Source of the DNA: Methylobacter marinus A45
Lineage (GTDB): Bacteria; Pseudomonadota; Gammaproteobacteria; Methylococcales; Methylomonadaceae
Reading direction: 5' to 3'
Length of the DNA stretch: 64,000 nt
NCBI RefSeq assembly: GCF_000383855.1
Contig: NZ_KB912877.1
Location: 4,085,005 to 4,149,004 of the forward strand
Each line of letters opens with the position of its first letter. Within the stretch, counting starts at the first letter, position 1. This document shows, piece after piece, positions 1-9,183 of this stretch. The notes under the pieces are model-generated. The model did no database searches and was not told where the DNA came from. It saw nothing but the letters and a program-made list of their open reading frames with translations. A program made the translations under genes and the position numbers.

Positions 1-5
1 AGAGA

Positions 6-34
6 TTGACACACCTGTAACGTGTTGTTAGTGT
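6..34 (+). promoter_or_regulatory. Candidate sigma-70 promoter upstream of flp
   Basis: A perfect TTGACA box lies at 6-11. With a 17-bp spacer it is followed by a weak TAGTGT at 29-34. It points toward the pilin gene about 145 bp downstream. The -10 box is poor and the window starts here, so this is only a candidate for the Tad locus promoter. Confidence 0.3.
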
Positions 35-179
35 TGACTTGCCCGGGAAATGGATCACATTCCTGAGCGGCGGCGCACAAAGATGCGTGGGCGCTAACAT
101 AATGATTTATCGGGTAATGAGATTGTTTACCCTAAGGAGCATAAATAATATGAATAATAAGAAGATGGAAGGTAGCAAA

Positions 180-365
180 ATGAAGAAATGGTTATCCGCG
201 TTTATAAGGGATGAGGAAGGCGCGAGCGGCATTGAGTATGCATTGGTTGCCGCGATGGTTGCGATTGCTCTGGTTGCTTTCGTGCCGACGATCAATACTG
301 CAATCACGGGTATTTTTCAACAAATTTCGGACGCGTTGACAGGAACACCAACAGGAAGTGGTTGA
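180..365 (+). CDS. flp: Flp-type prepilin (type IVc / Tad pilus major subunit)
   Basis: The 61-aa product is a Flp/Fap pilin, the structural subunit of the Tad adhesion pilus. It has a short basic leader (MKKWLSAFIRDEEG) and then the Flp processing motif: Gly14 at -1, Glu19 at +5 and Tyr20 at +6, followed by a hydrophobic helix (ALVAAMVAIALVAFV). The TadV/CpaA peptidase encoded next door should cut after Gly14. The ATG at 180 is preferred because it gives the usual pilin length and follows a GGAAGG-like ribosome site. An in-frame ATG at 150, about 10 nt after TAAGGAG, would add ten residues and cannot be excluded. Confidence 0.9.
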   Translation: MKKWLSAFIRDEEGASGIEYALVAAMVAIALVAFVPTINTAITGIFQQISDALTGTPTGSG

Positions 366-399
366 TCCAAATTCGCCCGGAATTTAACGGACGCATGAA

Positions 400-936
400 A
401 TGGATATCCTGACGACCGTCCCGATCCAATATTGGGCCCTGGGAGGCTGGGCCGCTGCCTGCGGCGGTTATGACCTGGCGGTCCGCCGCATTCCCAATAT
501 TCTGTCACTGGGCGCTCACGCCGGTGCACTGGCGATGCTCGCGGTGAGCGGCCAAGGCTGGCTGGGCGCATCGCCATCCTCGTGTTTCGCCGCCTGGGCG
601 TTGGCGCTGGTTTTAACGGTGCCCGGCTATGCGTTGAGGCGCCTGGGGGCGGGGGATGTAAAATTGCTCGCCGCCATGGGGCTGGCGGGCGGCATGGAAG
701 CGATGCTGACCGCGTATGCCACTGCCGGCCTTTTGGTGGGCGGCACGGCGGTCATCTGGCTGATGGCGTATCGCTGGCAGCCGGTGTTGGCTCCGCAACT
801 GGCGCGAATCGGCATTGATGCGCCGGCGATATCGGAATCGAAGGGCAGGATACTGCCTTTCGGACTGGGACTCGCCATCGGTTTTGTCGTTGCGTTGGTG
901 CTAATCAGTGTTAACGCTCCGCTTTTATCCGGCTAG
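400..936 (+). CDS. tadV: Prepilin peptidase TadV/CpaA (A24 family)
   Basis: This 178-aa polytopic membrane protein is a short type IV prepilin peptidase of the A24 family. The two catalytic aspartates are visible: Asp25 in YDLAVRRIPN and Asp86 in the GxGD motif (GAGDVKLL). It lacks the N-terminal methyltransferase domain of PilD, as is normal for CpaA/TadV proteins. It should remove the leader from the Flp pilin encoded just upstream and from the TadE/TadG pseudopilins. The gene starts 34 bp after flp with only a weak ribosome site, so the two may be coupled. Confidence 0.9.
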   Translation: MDILTTVPIQYWALGGWAAACGGYDLAVRRIPNILSLGAHAGALAMLAVSGQGWLGASPSSCFAAWALALVLTVPGYALRRLGAGDVKLLAAMGLAGGMEAMLTAYATAGLLVGGTAVIWLMAYRWQPVLAPQLARIGIDAPAISESKGRILPFGLGLAIGFVVALVLISVNAPLLSG

Positions 937-1010
937 CTTGAGTGATAGCAATGAAATAGGGTTTACTACGCAGTTTGCCTGTTCATCCGCCGAAACAAGC
1001 GGGTTTAAAA

Positions 1011-1092
1011 CCTGTGGGGCGACTTCGCCTAAAGCGCCTACTGTTGGCAGTCGCCTTTTATCTGAATGGGCGACTGAAATCGCCCCCACAGG
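1011..1092. repeat. Long imperfect palindrome in the tadV-tadE gap
   Basis: The sequence beginning CCTGTGGGGCGACTT at 1011 reappears inverted as ...CGCCCCCACAGG at the end (1081-1092), with inner GGCAGTCGCC and GGGCGACTG segments. It resembles the REP-like palindromes common in gammaproteobacterial intergenic DNA. Its inner CGCCTAAAGCGCCTACT motif recurs near 61875-61895 and, inverted, near 16917-16938. Confidence 0.6.
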
Positions 1093-1140
1093 CTTGCGTA
1101 AGTCCTGTGAAATTTATTTTTCATCTTCAAGGTTAAAAGC

Positions 1141-1644
1141 ATGGCAAATAACCTTACACAGTCTTCATTCGGCGCGCGCCGCCGATTATCGCGCGGCTTA
1201 CGCAAACAAAGCGGGGCGGCGGCCATAGAGGCCGCGCTTTTGTTCGTCATTTTTTTCACGTTGTTCTACGCCATCGTCAGTTATTCGATGCCGCTTTTGA
1301 TGATGCAGGCGTTTCACCATGCGGCGTCATCGGGAGCAAGAGCGGCGGTGGCGGTTAATCCTGACACGGCTGATTATGAAGGCGCCGTGGCAGGCAGGGT
1401 GCGCACGGTTGTGGGCGAATTGCTGGATTGGCTGCCCCCGGCCGCCCATAATGCCGTGCTGGGTGAAGGGAATGCAAAAGTGCTGGTGCAATTCGACCAG
1501 CCAAGCGCCGGCATGCTGACCGTGACCGTCCAGTTCCCTGGATACACGACGAATCCGCTGATACCGATTTTGAAATTCCCCCTGGTGGGCGATGTGCCGA
1601 AGCTGCCCCCAGACCTCATTGCCCGCGCTGTCGTACAATTATAA
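1141..1644 (+). CDS. tadE: TadE-like pilus assembly pseudopilin
   Basis: The 167-aa protein has a basic N-terminus, then a pilin-like hydrophobic segment (GAAAIEAALLFVIFF, about residues 25-45) with the Glu typical of TadE/TadF pseudopilins, and a periplasmic tail of about 115 residues. TadE proteins are processed by TadV and help assemble the Flp pilus. An AAGG ribosome site sits about 9 nt before the ATG. The gene is separated from tadV and cpaB by repeat-filled gaps, so it may be a separate transcript or the locus may have been opened up by repeat insertion. Confidence 0.82.
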   Translation: MANNLTQSSFGARRRLSRGLRKQSGAAAIEAALLFVIFFTLFYAIVSYSMPLLMMQAFHHAASSGARAAVAVNPDTADYEGAVAGRVRTVVGELLDWLPPAAHNAVLGEGNAKVLVQFDQPSAGMLTVTVQFPGYTTNPLIPILKFPLVGDVPKLPPDLIARAVVQL

Positions 1645-2064
1645 ACCTTGGACTCGAGCAGGGCGCGGCTTAAGGTCCGCGCCAATATCCCATGGGCATA
1701 AGTACCCATAGGGCATAAATAAATTCGCACCTGCAATTTTCTGATTTATTCCATGCTCATTTTCCTTGATTCCCAGGCGTTTTAATCTGGCAATTCCTAC
1801 GGATCGATGCCTAGATACCGCAACACGTAGGGGCGAACCTGTGTGTTCGCCCTTGCCCAGCGGTTCGCCTTTGGCCAGCGGTTCTCCGATAACCCGTTGT
1901 GCAGCCGAAACAGGGCGCAACATGGAATAATCACTTCCGAGTCGGTGAGAGAACAAGGACTGCCGGCGCAATGGCGTTTACAAGACATTCAAGAGAATTT
2001 ATCGATATCTTTGCGATAAGGTACTGAGACAACGACAAAAAGTTTTTCGGTAACTATAATATCA
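1645..2064. other. Gap with repeat fragments, no gene seen
   Basis: No coding potential was recognised between tadE and repeat A. The stretch holds the right-hand fragment of repeat family B (about 1693-1760, ending GATTTATTCCATGC) and a clean hairpin at 1831-1852 (GGGCGAAC, 6-nt loop, GTTCGCCC). Confidence 0.6.
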
Positions 2065-2252
2065 GGGGGTTGGCTATAAATAATTTCCCTGTTTAAACAT
2101 AGGATGTGCCGACGACAGGAGGCGCACTTGTGCCCTTTAGGGTATCGTTCGCGAGCGATGCACTTCCCTGCGTCGTCTGGAACATCTGCTTTTAGCCGGC
2201 ACATCCCATGCAGGACTCTGATTCCAGGAAGTCATTTTCAGCCAAATCCTAA
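2065..2252. repeat. Repeat family A (MITE-like), copy 1
   Basis: The left end is GGTTGGCTATAAATAATTTC and the right end CAGGAAGTCATTTTCAGCC followed by AAATCCTAAA, an imperfect terminal inverted repeat shared with copies at 12107-12282 and 53419-53531. Inside is a long stem, CATAGGATGTGCC near the left and GGCACATCCCATG near the right. No open reading frame of note is inside. It lies immediately upstream of cpaB and splits the Tad locus. Confidence 0.75.
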
Positions 2253-2303
2253 ATATTAAGCACCTATACTTATAATAAATATACTCAGGGGCAAGGGGGA
2301 ACA

Positions 2304-3287
2304 ATGAGTAGTTCAGTTCTGCGCGTATTCGCGGTAGTGCTCGCAATAGGCGCCATAGCGATCGGTTATCTCGGTTATAAGGCAAGTCAACAGCCGCCCA
2401 TGCCGGAACCGGCGCATGCCGAGGAGGCGCCTACTCCGAAAGGCGACCCGGTGGTGTTTGCCGTGCACGATATTCCGGCCGGCCGGGTTATCGCCCAAGA
2501 AGATCTGGTCACCGGATTCGTTCCTGCCCGGCCGGCCCGTTCCTACGCGGTCAGCGCCGAACTCATCGGCCGCAAGCCCGGAATCGGTATCGCCAGCGGG
2601 GAAATGATATTGTCCAGCCATTTTCCGTCCTCCAGCCAGTTAGCGTTAAGTCTCCGTCCCGGCGAGCGGGCGATGGCGGTTAGAGTGGACGAAGTCATCG
2701 GTGCCGGCGGTTTTATCGAACCCGGCGATCGGGTGGATGTGTTGCTTTACTTGAAGGCCGATCAGGAAATAGGCAAGGATAGTTCGGCCCAGGTGGTTTT
2801 GTCGCAAGTGCGGGTACTGGCCTTCGGCAATATGCTGGAAGCGCCGGATGAACAGGCGGCCGACGACGGGCGGACGGACTTGCTGGAAAAGGCCAAAACC
2901 GGCGGGACCAAGGCATCGGGTAAACGCAAGAATCCGGAGGAAGCCAGCGGAAAAAAAAGCAAAACCGCCGTGCTGGCCATTGCCGAAGCCGATACCTCGA
3001 AGCTCATGCTGGCGGAGTCCAGCGGCAAGCTCAGGCTCGCGCTCCACGGCGCCGAGCGGCCGGAGAATATCCTGGAAACCGGCGAAGCGCAGGTGATATC
3101 GGCCGCTTTCTCCCCTCTTGAATCAATGGATGGCGGCCGGGATAAACACTACATAGAAAAAAAAGAGTTGGTCCGGAGCGTGATGGCCAAGCAGGAGGCC
3201 GGGCAACAAAGCAGTAAGGACAAGCAAGGCGCTCAGGTCATTATACATAGGGGAAGTTCAACTGAAATCTTGACGATGGGGCGCTAA
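2304..3287 (+). CDS. cpaB: Flp pilus assembly protein CpaB/RcpC
   Basis: This 327-aa protein has one N-terminal membrane segment (about residues 5-25), a SAF-type domain (about 48-110, with VVFAVHDIPAGRVI and the conserved GERAMAVRVDEV after it), then the RcpC domain with FIEPGDRVDVLLYL. CpaB/RcpC is a periplasmic partner of the CpaC secretin in Tad pilus export. A strong GGGGGA ribosome site precedes the ATG. A lysine-rich, low-complexity insertion (about residues 195-222) interrupts the RcpC domain and is probably a surface loop. Confidence 0.88.
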   Translation: MSSSVLRVFAVVLAIGAIAIGYLGYKASQQPPMPEPAHAEEAPTPKGDPVVFAVHDIPAGRVIAQEDLVTGFVPARPARSYAVSAELIGRKPGIGIASGEMILSSHFPSSSQLALSLRPGERAMAVRVDEVIGAGGFIEPGDRVDVLLYLKADQEIGKDSSAQVVLSQVRVLAFGNMLEAPDEQAADDGRTDLLEKAKTGGTKASGKRKNPEEASGKKSKTAVLAIAEADTSKLMLAESSGKLRLALHGAERPENILETGEAQVISAAFSPLESMDGGRDKHYIEKKELVRSVMAKQEAGQQSSKDKQGAQVIIHRGSSTEILTMGR

Positions 3288-3466
3288 CTTGAGCCGTCAT
3301 TCCGATGATCGTGAAGAGGGTGTTAATACCTGGAAAATGAAACTGGTGCAGGATGGAGGCGATGCATCGATTGCGGACGATGCGCATCGTATCTCGCCAG
3401 CCATCCTGTGGCGGCTTTCACGGGAAGCCAACAACAATAATAACGATAGACCTGACAAGCATTAAT

Positions 3467-4822
3467 ATGAATTACTTTAAAGCGCTTTTGTTCTGCGCTC
3501 TTTTTGCGACAATTTTTTGCGCAAACGCATACGAGGAATCCATCAGCATCGAGATGGGCAAACAGTTCAGCTACCGGTACGGCAATGCCATTAAACGGGT
3601 CGCCGTCGGCGATCCGGAAATCGCCGATGTTTCCATGATCGATGATCGGCAGGTGCTGATCACCCCCAAAAAAACCGGCGCGACGAGTCTGCTGGTCTGG
3701 AGCGGTTCCGATGTCGGAGCGCCCGATTTTCATGCCGATTTGCTGATCACGGCGGGCGAAAGCCTGAAGCGGCATGCCGTCGAAAGCCTGGATGATGATC
3801 AGCTCCAGGTTTCGGCGGCCGGCGACAAACTCAAGCTTTCCGGACAAAGCGCTTCGCTGGAAAGCCATGACCAGGCCGGCAAGGCCACTGACGAGCAAAA
3901 TAAAGCCACGGTGGTGGATGCCAGTCAACTGGGCTTCGACTCGCAGGTCCAGATCGACATCAAAATTGTCGAGATCAACCGGACACGGCTACAGAACGCC
4001 GGTCTGTTTCTGGGGAAAAACAGCGCCAATACCACGCTGGGGCTTTCCACACCGGGCAATCTGACGGGAATTGAATCCGCTGGAGCGGGTGCCTTCTCGC
4101 TGCTCAGCAGCGGCTTCTTTCCCCATGCCCAGGCTTTCAATTTTATCTACGGCAACGCCAGCGAAGGTATTCTCGGCGTAATCTCCGTGCTTGAGAACAA
4201 CGGTTTCGCCTACACGCTGGCGGAACCTTCCCTGGTGGCCATGAGCGGGCAAAGCGCGAGTTTCCTGGCCGGCGGCGAATTTCCGATTCCGGTGCCGCAG
4301 GGCGGCGCGCAGACCGGCAGCATTACTATCAAATTCAAGGAATTCGGCGTGCGCGTATCGCTGACGCCGACCGTGCTGGACCAGAACCGGATTGCCTTGA
4401 AAGTCGCTCCCGAGGTTAGTGAACTGGATTTTACCGCCGGTACGCAAAGCGGCGGTACCGCCGTGCCGGCATTGCGCATTCGTCGCACCGATACCAGCAT
4501 TGCCCTGGGCGACGGCGAGAGCTTCGTGATCAGCGGACTGGTGAGCCAGGACACCCTGGCAAGCGTGGATAAGTTGCCGGGGCTCGGCGATATCCCGATT
4601 CTCGGCGCCTTTTTCCGTTCCACGCATATCGACCGCAACAACAGGGAACTGATCATGGTGGTGACGCCGCACCTGGTCCGGCCGCTGGCCAAGGGCACGC
4701 CTTTGCCGCCCATGCCGGGGGAAAATTACCGGCGCTACGATCCGAATTTCTTCCGGGCCTTCTTTCTCGAAACCGGCAAGTTTCGCTCCGGCCCCTCTAC
4801 CCAATCAGGATTTTCGAAATAA
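3467..4822 (+). CDS. cpaC: Tad pilus secretin CpaC/RcpA
   Basis: The 451-aa product is the outer-membrane secretin of the Tad system. The ATG at 3467 was chosen because it gives a classical signal peptide (MNYFKALLFCALFATIFCANA); longer in-frame starts at 3353 or 3362 would bury it. An N-terminal pilus/BON-like domain (IKRVAVGDPEIADVSMID) is followed by the secretin core, with SLVAMSGQSASFLAGGEFPI, a VSLTPTVLDQNRIALKV strand and the C-terminal GLGDIPILGAFFRS and LIMVVTPHLVRP motifs. It lies 4 bp before cpaE, in the same operon. Confidence 0.92.
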   Translation: MNYFKALLFCALFATIFCANAYEESISIEMGKQFSYRYGNAIKRVAVGDPEIADVSMIDDRQVLITPKKTGATSLLVWSGSDVGAPDFHADLLITAGESLKRHAVESLDDDQLQVSAAGDKLKLSGQSASLESHDQAGKATDEQNKATVVDASQLGFDSQVQIDIKIVEINRTRLQNAGLFLGKNSANTTLGLSTPGNLTGIESAGAGAFSLLSSGFFPHAQAFNFIYGNASEGILGVISVLENNGFAYTLAEPSLVAMSGQSASFLAGGEFPIPVPQGGAQTGSITIKFKEFGVRVSLTPTVLDQNRIALKVAPEVSELDFTAGTQSGGTAVPALRIRRTDTSIALGDGESFVISGLVSQDTLASVDKLPGLGDIPILGAFFRSTHIDRNNRELIMVVTPHLVRPLAKGTPLPPMPGENYRRYDPNFFRAFFLETGKFRSGPSTQSGFSK

Positions 4823-4826
4823 CGAC

Positions 4827-6050
4827 ATGACTATTACACGCAAGCAAAGTGTTGTTGCCATCACCAGCAATCAGGAGCACATACGCTGGCTGAATGCGGT
4901 ATTCAAGGATGAGGGCGAGGTGGTTATCGCCGATTTGCCCACGCTTGAGCGTGTGCGCCAAATACTTGACCTGACCGGCGCTCAGGTCGTGTTCGTGGCA
5001 CTAACGACGCAGACGCTGCGGCAGGATACCGCTCTGATCGAGGGCCTGGTTACCGTCAAGCCCTTGCTGTCGGTGATTGCCATGGCGGATCAGATCGATA
5101 ATGAGATGCTGCTTTTTGCGATGCGGGCCGGCGCGCGCGATTTCATCACCGCCGGCAGCCGGCCCGGCGAAGTCATCAGTCTGGTCCAGCGCTTGCAGAG
5201 CCGCGCGCCCGCTCCCAATATCTCCTCCGCATCGGTCGGCAAAATCACGGCGCTGGTCAGCGCCCGCCCCGGTTCGGACACGCCCATGCTGGCCCTGCAT
5301 CTGGCCTTGGCCATGCAAGGCGAGAACAAGGAACGGAGCACGCTGCTGCTCGATCTGGGCAATCCGGCCGGCGACACCTTGACCTATCTCGGGCTCAATT
5401 CCCCTTACAGTTTTATCGATGCGGTAAGAAGCCTGCGCCGCCTGGATTCCATGCTGATCGACAGCGCTTTCGCCAAGCATGAAAGCGGACTCAGCCTGCT
5501 GGCATTGCCGGAAGAGCAGGGGGCGATGAACGACATCACCTCTGCCGATATTTATGTACTGCTGGGCATGCTGCGGCGTTATTTTTCCCGTATCGTCATC
5601 AATCTGGGCGGCGTGCCGCAATCGGATTTCCTGTATTTATTGCTGAGCAATGCCGACAATACCCTGGTGGTGGTCGAGCAGAGCGTTCCGAGTTGTAAGC
5701 AAAACATGCAAATGGTGCGAAAAATGATCGAGCATAAAATCGTGATGGATAAGGTAGAACTGGTCGTCGACCGTTATCTTCCGCAGTTGCCCCCGGATGC
5801 CGAGAGCCTGTCGAGGGGATTCGGCCTGCCGCTTCAGGCGACGTTGCCGCCTTCCGGCATGGCCCGCCTGAGCATGATGAATTCCGGAGAAAGTCTGTTT
5901 CAGTGCGCGCCGCGCGATCCTTACACGCTGGCGATCCGGAAACTGGCGAAAAGGATACTGGACAACGACGCCGATCATGCCCAAGGCGCGGGCGCCAAGA
6001 AGGGGCTGTTCAAGGCTATCGCCGCCTGGTTCGGCGGCAGCGAGGGGTAA
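4827..6050 (+). CDS. cpaE: CpaE/TadZ-like pilus localisation protein
   Basis: The 407-aa protein has an N-terminal receiver-like domain (about 1-130, lacking an obvious phosphorylation pocket) and a MinD/ParA-type ATPase fold behind it. TadZ/CpaE places the Tad machinery, usually at a pole. The P-loop region reads SARPGSDTPMLALHLA, where a MinD-type ATPase would have KGGxGKT, so both signature lysines are missing. The later LLLDLGNPAGD strand matches the usual switch region. Such degenerate P-loops occur in some TadZ proteins, so this is probably a structural ATPase relative rather than an error. Confidence 0.85.
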   Translation: MTITRKQSVVAITSNQEHIRWLNAVFKDEGEVVIADLPTLERVRQILDLTGAQVVFVALTTQTLRQDTALIEGLVTVKPLLSVIAMADQIDNEMLLFAMRAGARDFITAGSRPGEVISLVQRLQSRAPAPNISSASVGKITALVSARPGSDTPMLALHLALAMQGENKERSTLLLDLGNPAGDTLTYLGLNSPYSFIDAVRSLRRLDSMLIDSAFAKHESGLSLLALPEEQGAMNDITSADIYVLLGMLRRYFSRIVINLGGVPQSDFLYLLLSNADNTLVVVEQSVPSCKQNMQMVRKMIEHKIVMDKVELVVDRYLPQLPPDAESLSRGFGLPLQATLPPSGMARLSMMNSGESLFQCAPRDPYTLAIRKLAKRILDNDADHAQGAGAKKGLFKAIAAWFGGSEG

Positions 6051-6054
6051 GGCC

Positions 6055-7344
6055 ATGGGACTGAAATTTCCTCACTACGACTACAGCCTGAAGCACACGG
6101 AAACTTATCAGGATCTCAAATATTCCCTGCACCATTACTTGATCGATCGCGTCGAGGAGGACAACATTCCGCTCAGCGAATGGACGCCCGAGCAGATTCA
6201 GCGCTACGTGCATGAGCATGTCACGCGCTACGCCAGCCACCGGCAACTGGCGGTGACCAGCTACGACCTTGATGACCTGGCGGAGGAGATGGTCAATGAG
6301 CTCACGGGCTACGGTCCGCTCCAGTCCCTGCTGGCCGACGATCAGATCAGCGACATCATGGTGAATGGCGCCCGGCATATTTTTCTCGAACGCAACGGCA
6401 AAGTGCAGCAAGCCGATCTGAGGTTCATCGATGACGATCACGTGTTGCGCGTGATTCGCCGGATTATCGCGCCGCTCGGGCGCCGGCTGGACGAATCCAG
6501 CCCCATGGTGGACGCACGCTTGCCCGATGGCAGTCGGGTCAATGCCATTATTCCGCCGCTGGCCATTGACGGCCCCTGTCTTTCGGTGCGCAAATTCCGC
6601 AAGGATCCGCTGCGCGAGTCGGATCTGCTGGTTTACGGCTCGGCCAGTGAAGCCATGCTGGAGTTTCTCAGGCGGGCCGTGACGGTGCGCTGCAATATTC
6701 TGATCAGCGGCGGCACCGGCTCCGGCAAGACCACACTGCTGAATATTCTGAGCCGGTTCATCGAGGAGCGGGAGCGGATTGTCACCATCGAGGACGCGGC
6801 CGAGCTGCAGCTCGGGCATAGCCATGTGGTACGGCTTGAAACCCGGCCGCCCAATGTCGAGGGTGCCGGCGAGGTGAGGGCGCGCGATCTGGTGCGCAAT
6901 GCTTTGCGTATGCGGCCGGACCGGATCATTCTGGGGGAAGTGCGCGGCGAGGAAGTCCTGGATGTCCTGCAGGCGATGAATACCGGCCACGATGGCTCGA
7001 TGAGCACGGTGCATGCCAACAGCGCCCGCGATGCCCTGGTGCGCCTGGAGATGCTGTCGGCCCTGGCCAACTTTCAGGGCGGCATCGACATACTGCGGCA
7101 AATGATCGGCTGCGCCATCGATATCATCGTCCAGATCGCCCGCTTTTCCGACGGCACGCGCCGCATTACCTCCATCGTCGAGGTGGCGGCATTGCGCGAT
7201 GGCCAGTTCATGCTGAACGAATTATTCGGCTACGATAAAGCCCGCCGGTCTTTTGTGGCCGGCACCGCGCGCCCGTCCGGGCAGAAATTCGAATCCGACG
7301 CCGTTCCGCTATATCTGGGCGAGGGAGGAAAACCCCTTGGTTAG
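6055..7344 (+). CDS. cpaF: Tad secretion ATPase CpaF/TadA
   Basis: This 429-aa type II/IV secretion ATPase powers Flp pilus extension and probably retraction. The N-terminal domain (about 1-150) contains LTGYGPLQSLLADDQISDIM; the Walker A GGTGSGKTT is near residues 218-226 (Lys225), followed by the Asp box (IVTIEDAAELQL), and the Walker B region NALRMRPDRIILGEVRGEE and the His box (STVHANSARDAL). The start at 6055 follows GGGGTAAGG; a longer frame from 5977 overlaps cpaE and is rejected. It overlaps tadB by 8 nt, indicating translational coupling. Confidence 0.96.
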   Translation: MGLKFPHYDYSLKHTETYQDLKYSLHHYLIDRVEEDNIPLSEWTPEQIQRYVHEHVTRYASHRQLAVTSYDLDDLAEEMVNELTGYGPLQSLLADDQISDIMVNGARHIFLERNGKVQQADLRFIDDDHVLRVIRRIIAPLGRRLDESSPMVDARLPDGSRVNAIIPPLAIDGPCLSVRKFRKDPLRESDLLVYGSASEAMLEFLRRAVTVRCNILISGGTGSGKTTLLNILSRFIEERERIVTIEDAAELQLGHSHVVRLETRPPNVEGAGEVRARDLVRNALRMRPDRIILGEVRGEEVLDVLQAMNTGHDGSMSTVHANSARDALVRLEMLSALANFQGGIDILRQMIGCAIDIIVQIARFSDGTRRITSIVEVAALRDGQFMLNELFGYDKARRSFVAGTARPSGQKFESDAVPLYLGEGGKPLG

Positions 7345-8239
7345 CAAGGAGTTTCTGAGTTATGCCATGGCCGTCGCCCTGCTGGCCGTGGCGCTGCTGA
7401 TATACCTGCGCAGCCAGCGGGAAGCGTTCATTGAAAAAGTGAGCCGGCGCATGGCCGAATCATCCGGGATCAAGTCCGAAATTCTGCTGCACCATGAACA
7501 GCATGCCGCGCCCATGATCGAGCATCTGTTCTGGCGGGCCGGTATCGACGTGAGCGGCTGGCAATTGTCCATCGGTTTTTTGTGCCTGATTTTTCTGGCG
7601 ATTCTCGGGGGCTTGTGGAAAGGTTTCGGCTTCGGATTGTCCGTGCCGGTTATCGGCGTGGCGGTCATTTACCTGTGGCTTTTGCGCCAGGCCAAAAAGC
7701 GTATCGTCCTGATTCTGGCCCAGCTGCCCTTGTTTCTCGATCAGGTGTTGCGCGGCCTTGGCACCGGCCGCAGCATGGAGGGCGCGTTGAGGCTGGCGGC
7801 CGAGGAAACGCCGGTGCCGCTCAAGGAAATTATCGACCGGGTGCTGCGCGCCAACGAGTTGGGTGCCGATCTGGGGGAGACGATCCAGGAGACGGCCGAT
7901 CTCTATCGGATCAACGAGTTGTACCTGCTGGCGCTGGCGATAAGAATCAACCGCACCTACGGCAGCAGCGTCCGGGATTTGCTGCAGAACGTGGTCAAAA
8001 TGATCCATGATCGCGAGGCGGCGCGCCGGGAATTGCGCGCGCTCACCGGCGAAACCCGGGTTACCGCCTGGGTGCTGGGCTTGCTGCCGCCGGGCATGGC
8101 GGTCTATATCATGGCCATGAATCCCAAGTACCTGGAAAGCATGTGGCAGGATCCGTCGGGGCAGGTCATGCTGGTCATCGCCGTGGTTTTGCAGATAGCG
8201 GGCGCTTTCGTGCTCTGGCGCATGATCAAAAGTATTTAG
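7337..8239 (+). CDS. tadB: Tad inner-membrane platform protein TadB
   Basis: The 300-aa GspF-family (T2SSF) protein forms the inner-membrane platform of the pilus with TadC. It has membrane segments near residues 8-28, 75-110 and at the C-terminus, and the conserved cytoplasmic core (LPLFLDQVLRGLGTGRSMEGAL). A TTG start at 7337 is preferred: GGAGG lies 8-10 nt before it, and it overlaps the cpaF stop by 8 nt. The first in-frame ATG (7367) would begin inside the first membrane segment. Confidence 0.9.
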   Translation: MVSKEFLSYAMAVALLAVALLIYLRSQREAFIEKVSRRMAESSGIKSEILLHHEQHAAPMIEHLFWRAGIDVSGWQLSIGFLCLIFLAILGGLWKGFGFGLSVPVIGVAVIYLWLLRQAKKRIVLILAQLPLFLDQVLRGLGTGRSMEGALRLAAEETPVPLKEIIDRVLRANELGADLGETIQETADLYRINELYLLALAIRINRTYGSSVRDLLQNVVKMIHDREAARRELRALTGETRVTAWVLGLLPPGMAVYIMAMNPKYLESMWQDPSGQVMLVIAVVLQIAGAFVLWRMIKSI

Positions 8240-8253
8240 GAGATATCGTTATC

Positions 8254-9183
8254 ATGTTGTGGCTGTATTTGATCATGGCGTTGCTTTTGGCCCTGTCGGG
8301 CGGCCTGTTGCTGTGGTCGTCGTTTCGTTCGGACGGCGCCGCTTATGCGACGCAGCGCCGTTTTCACGATCTGCTTAAAACGGGCGTGGCCACGGGCGGC
8401 GCCGATGAGGGCTGGCTGATTTCAGCCATTGAGCGCATGAGCGGCAGCGGCATGGGCAAGTTGTTCTCGAGCTCGGATCAGGAGGAGATGACACGGTTGC
8501 TGAAGCAGGCCGGCTGGCACGCGGTCAGGAAGCGGACGCTGTTCATGCTGGGCTCATGGTTGACGCCGCTGGTCGCGGTGGCGCTCGGCGGCGCCTATAT
8601 GGCCAGTGCCGGCGACGTGTCCGGCACGCAAAAACTGGCCGGGATTTTTGTGGCATTCACCCTGGGCTTTCTCGCTCCCCGCTACGTCTTGCGTTACCGA
8701 GCGAATGCGCGCCGTAATGCCCTGGCCCGGGAAATGCCCACCGCGATTTATTTGCTGCGCATGCTGTTCGACGCGGGGCTGTCCATCGAGCACGCCTTAC
8801 GCGTGATGCATGAGGAGGGGCGGGTGCTGATGCCGAATCTGTCCGAGGAAATCGCCGGCACGCTGCAGCGTATTGACGCCGGGCATGACCGCGCCGATGC
8901 CCTGAATGAAATGGCCGCGCCCCTGGAAGTCGCCGAACTGACCGATACCGTGGCCATTCTTAAGCAGGTGACCCGGCACGGCGGCAGTATCCGCGATTCC
9001 CTGGCGAAATTCGCGCAGTTGATGGAAGAGCGACAGCAATCGGCCATACGCGAATATGTGAATCAGCTGTCCGGCAAAATGTCGGTGGTGATGATGATTT
9101 TTCTGTTTCCGGCCCTGCTGATTTTTCTCGCCGGACCGGGTTTTCTTGCCCTTGCCAAGGGCTTGGTCAGTGTTTATGGCTAG
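8254..9183 (+). CDS. tadC: Tad inner-membrane platform protein TadC
   Basis: The 309-aa protein is the second GspF-like platform component. It has an N-terminal membrane segment (LIMALLLALSGGLLLW), two more around residues 90-140, the T2SSF core (LAREMPTAIYLLRMLFDAGLSIEHALRVM), and a C-terminal pair of segments (MSVVMMIFLFPALLIFLAGPGFLAL). A TAGGAGA ribosome site precedes the ATG at 8254; the longer frame from 8143 runs inside tadB and is rejected. It overlaps tadD by 8 nt. Confidence 0.92.
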   Translation: MLWLYLIMALLLALSGGLLLWSSFRSDGAAYATQRRFHDLLKTGVATGGADEGWLISAIERMSGSGMGKLFSSSDQEEMTRLLKQAGWHAVRKRTLFMLGSWLTPLVAVALGGAYMASAGDVSGTQKLAGIFVAFTLGFLAPRYVLRYRANARRNALAREMPTAIYLLRMLFDAGLSIEHALRVMHEEGRVLMPNLSEEIAGTLQRIDAGHDRADALNEMAAPLEVAELTDTVAILKQVTRHGGSIRDSLAKFAQLMEERQQSAIREYVNQLSGKMSVVMMIFLFPALLIFLAGPGFLALAKGLVSVYG

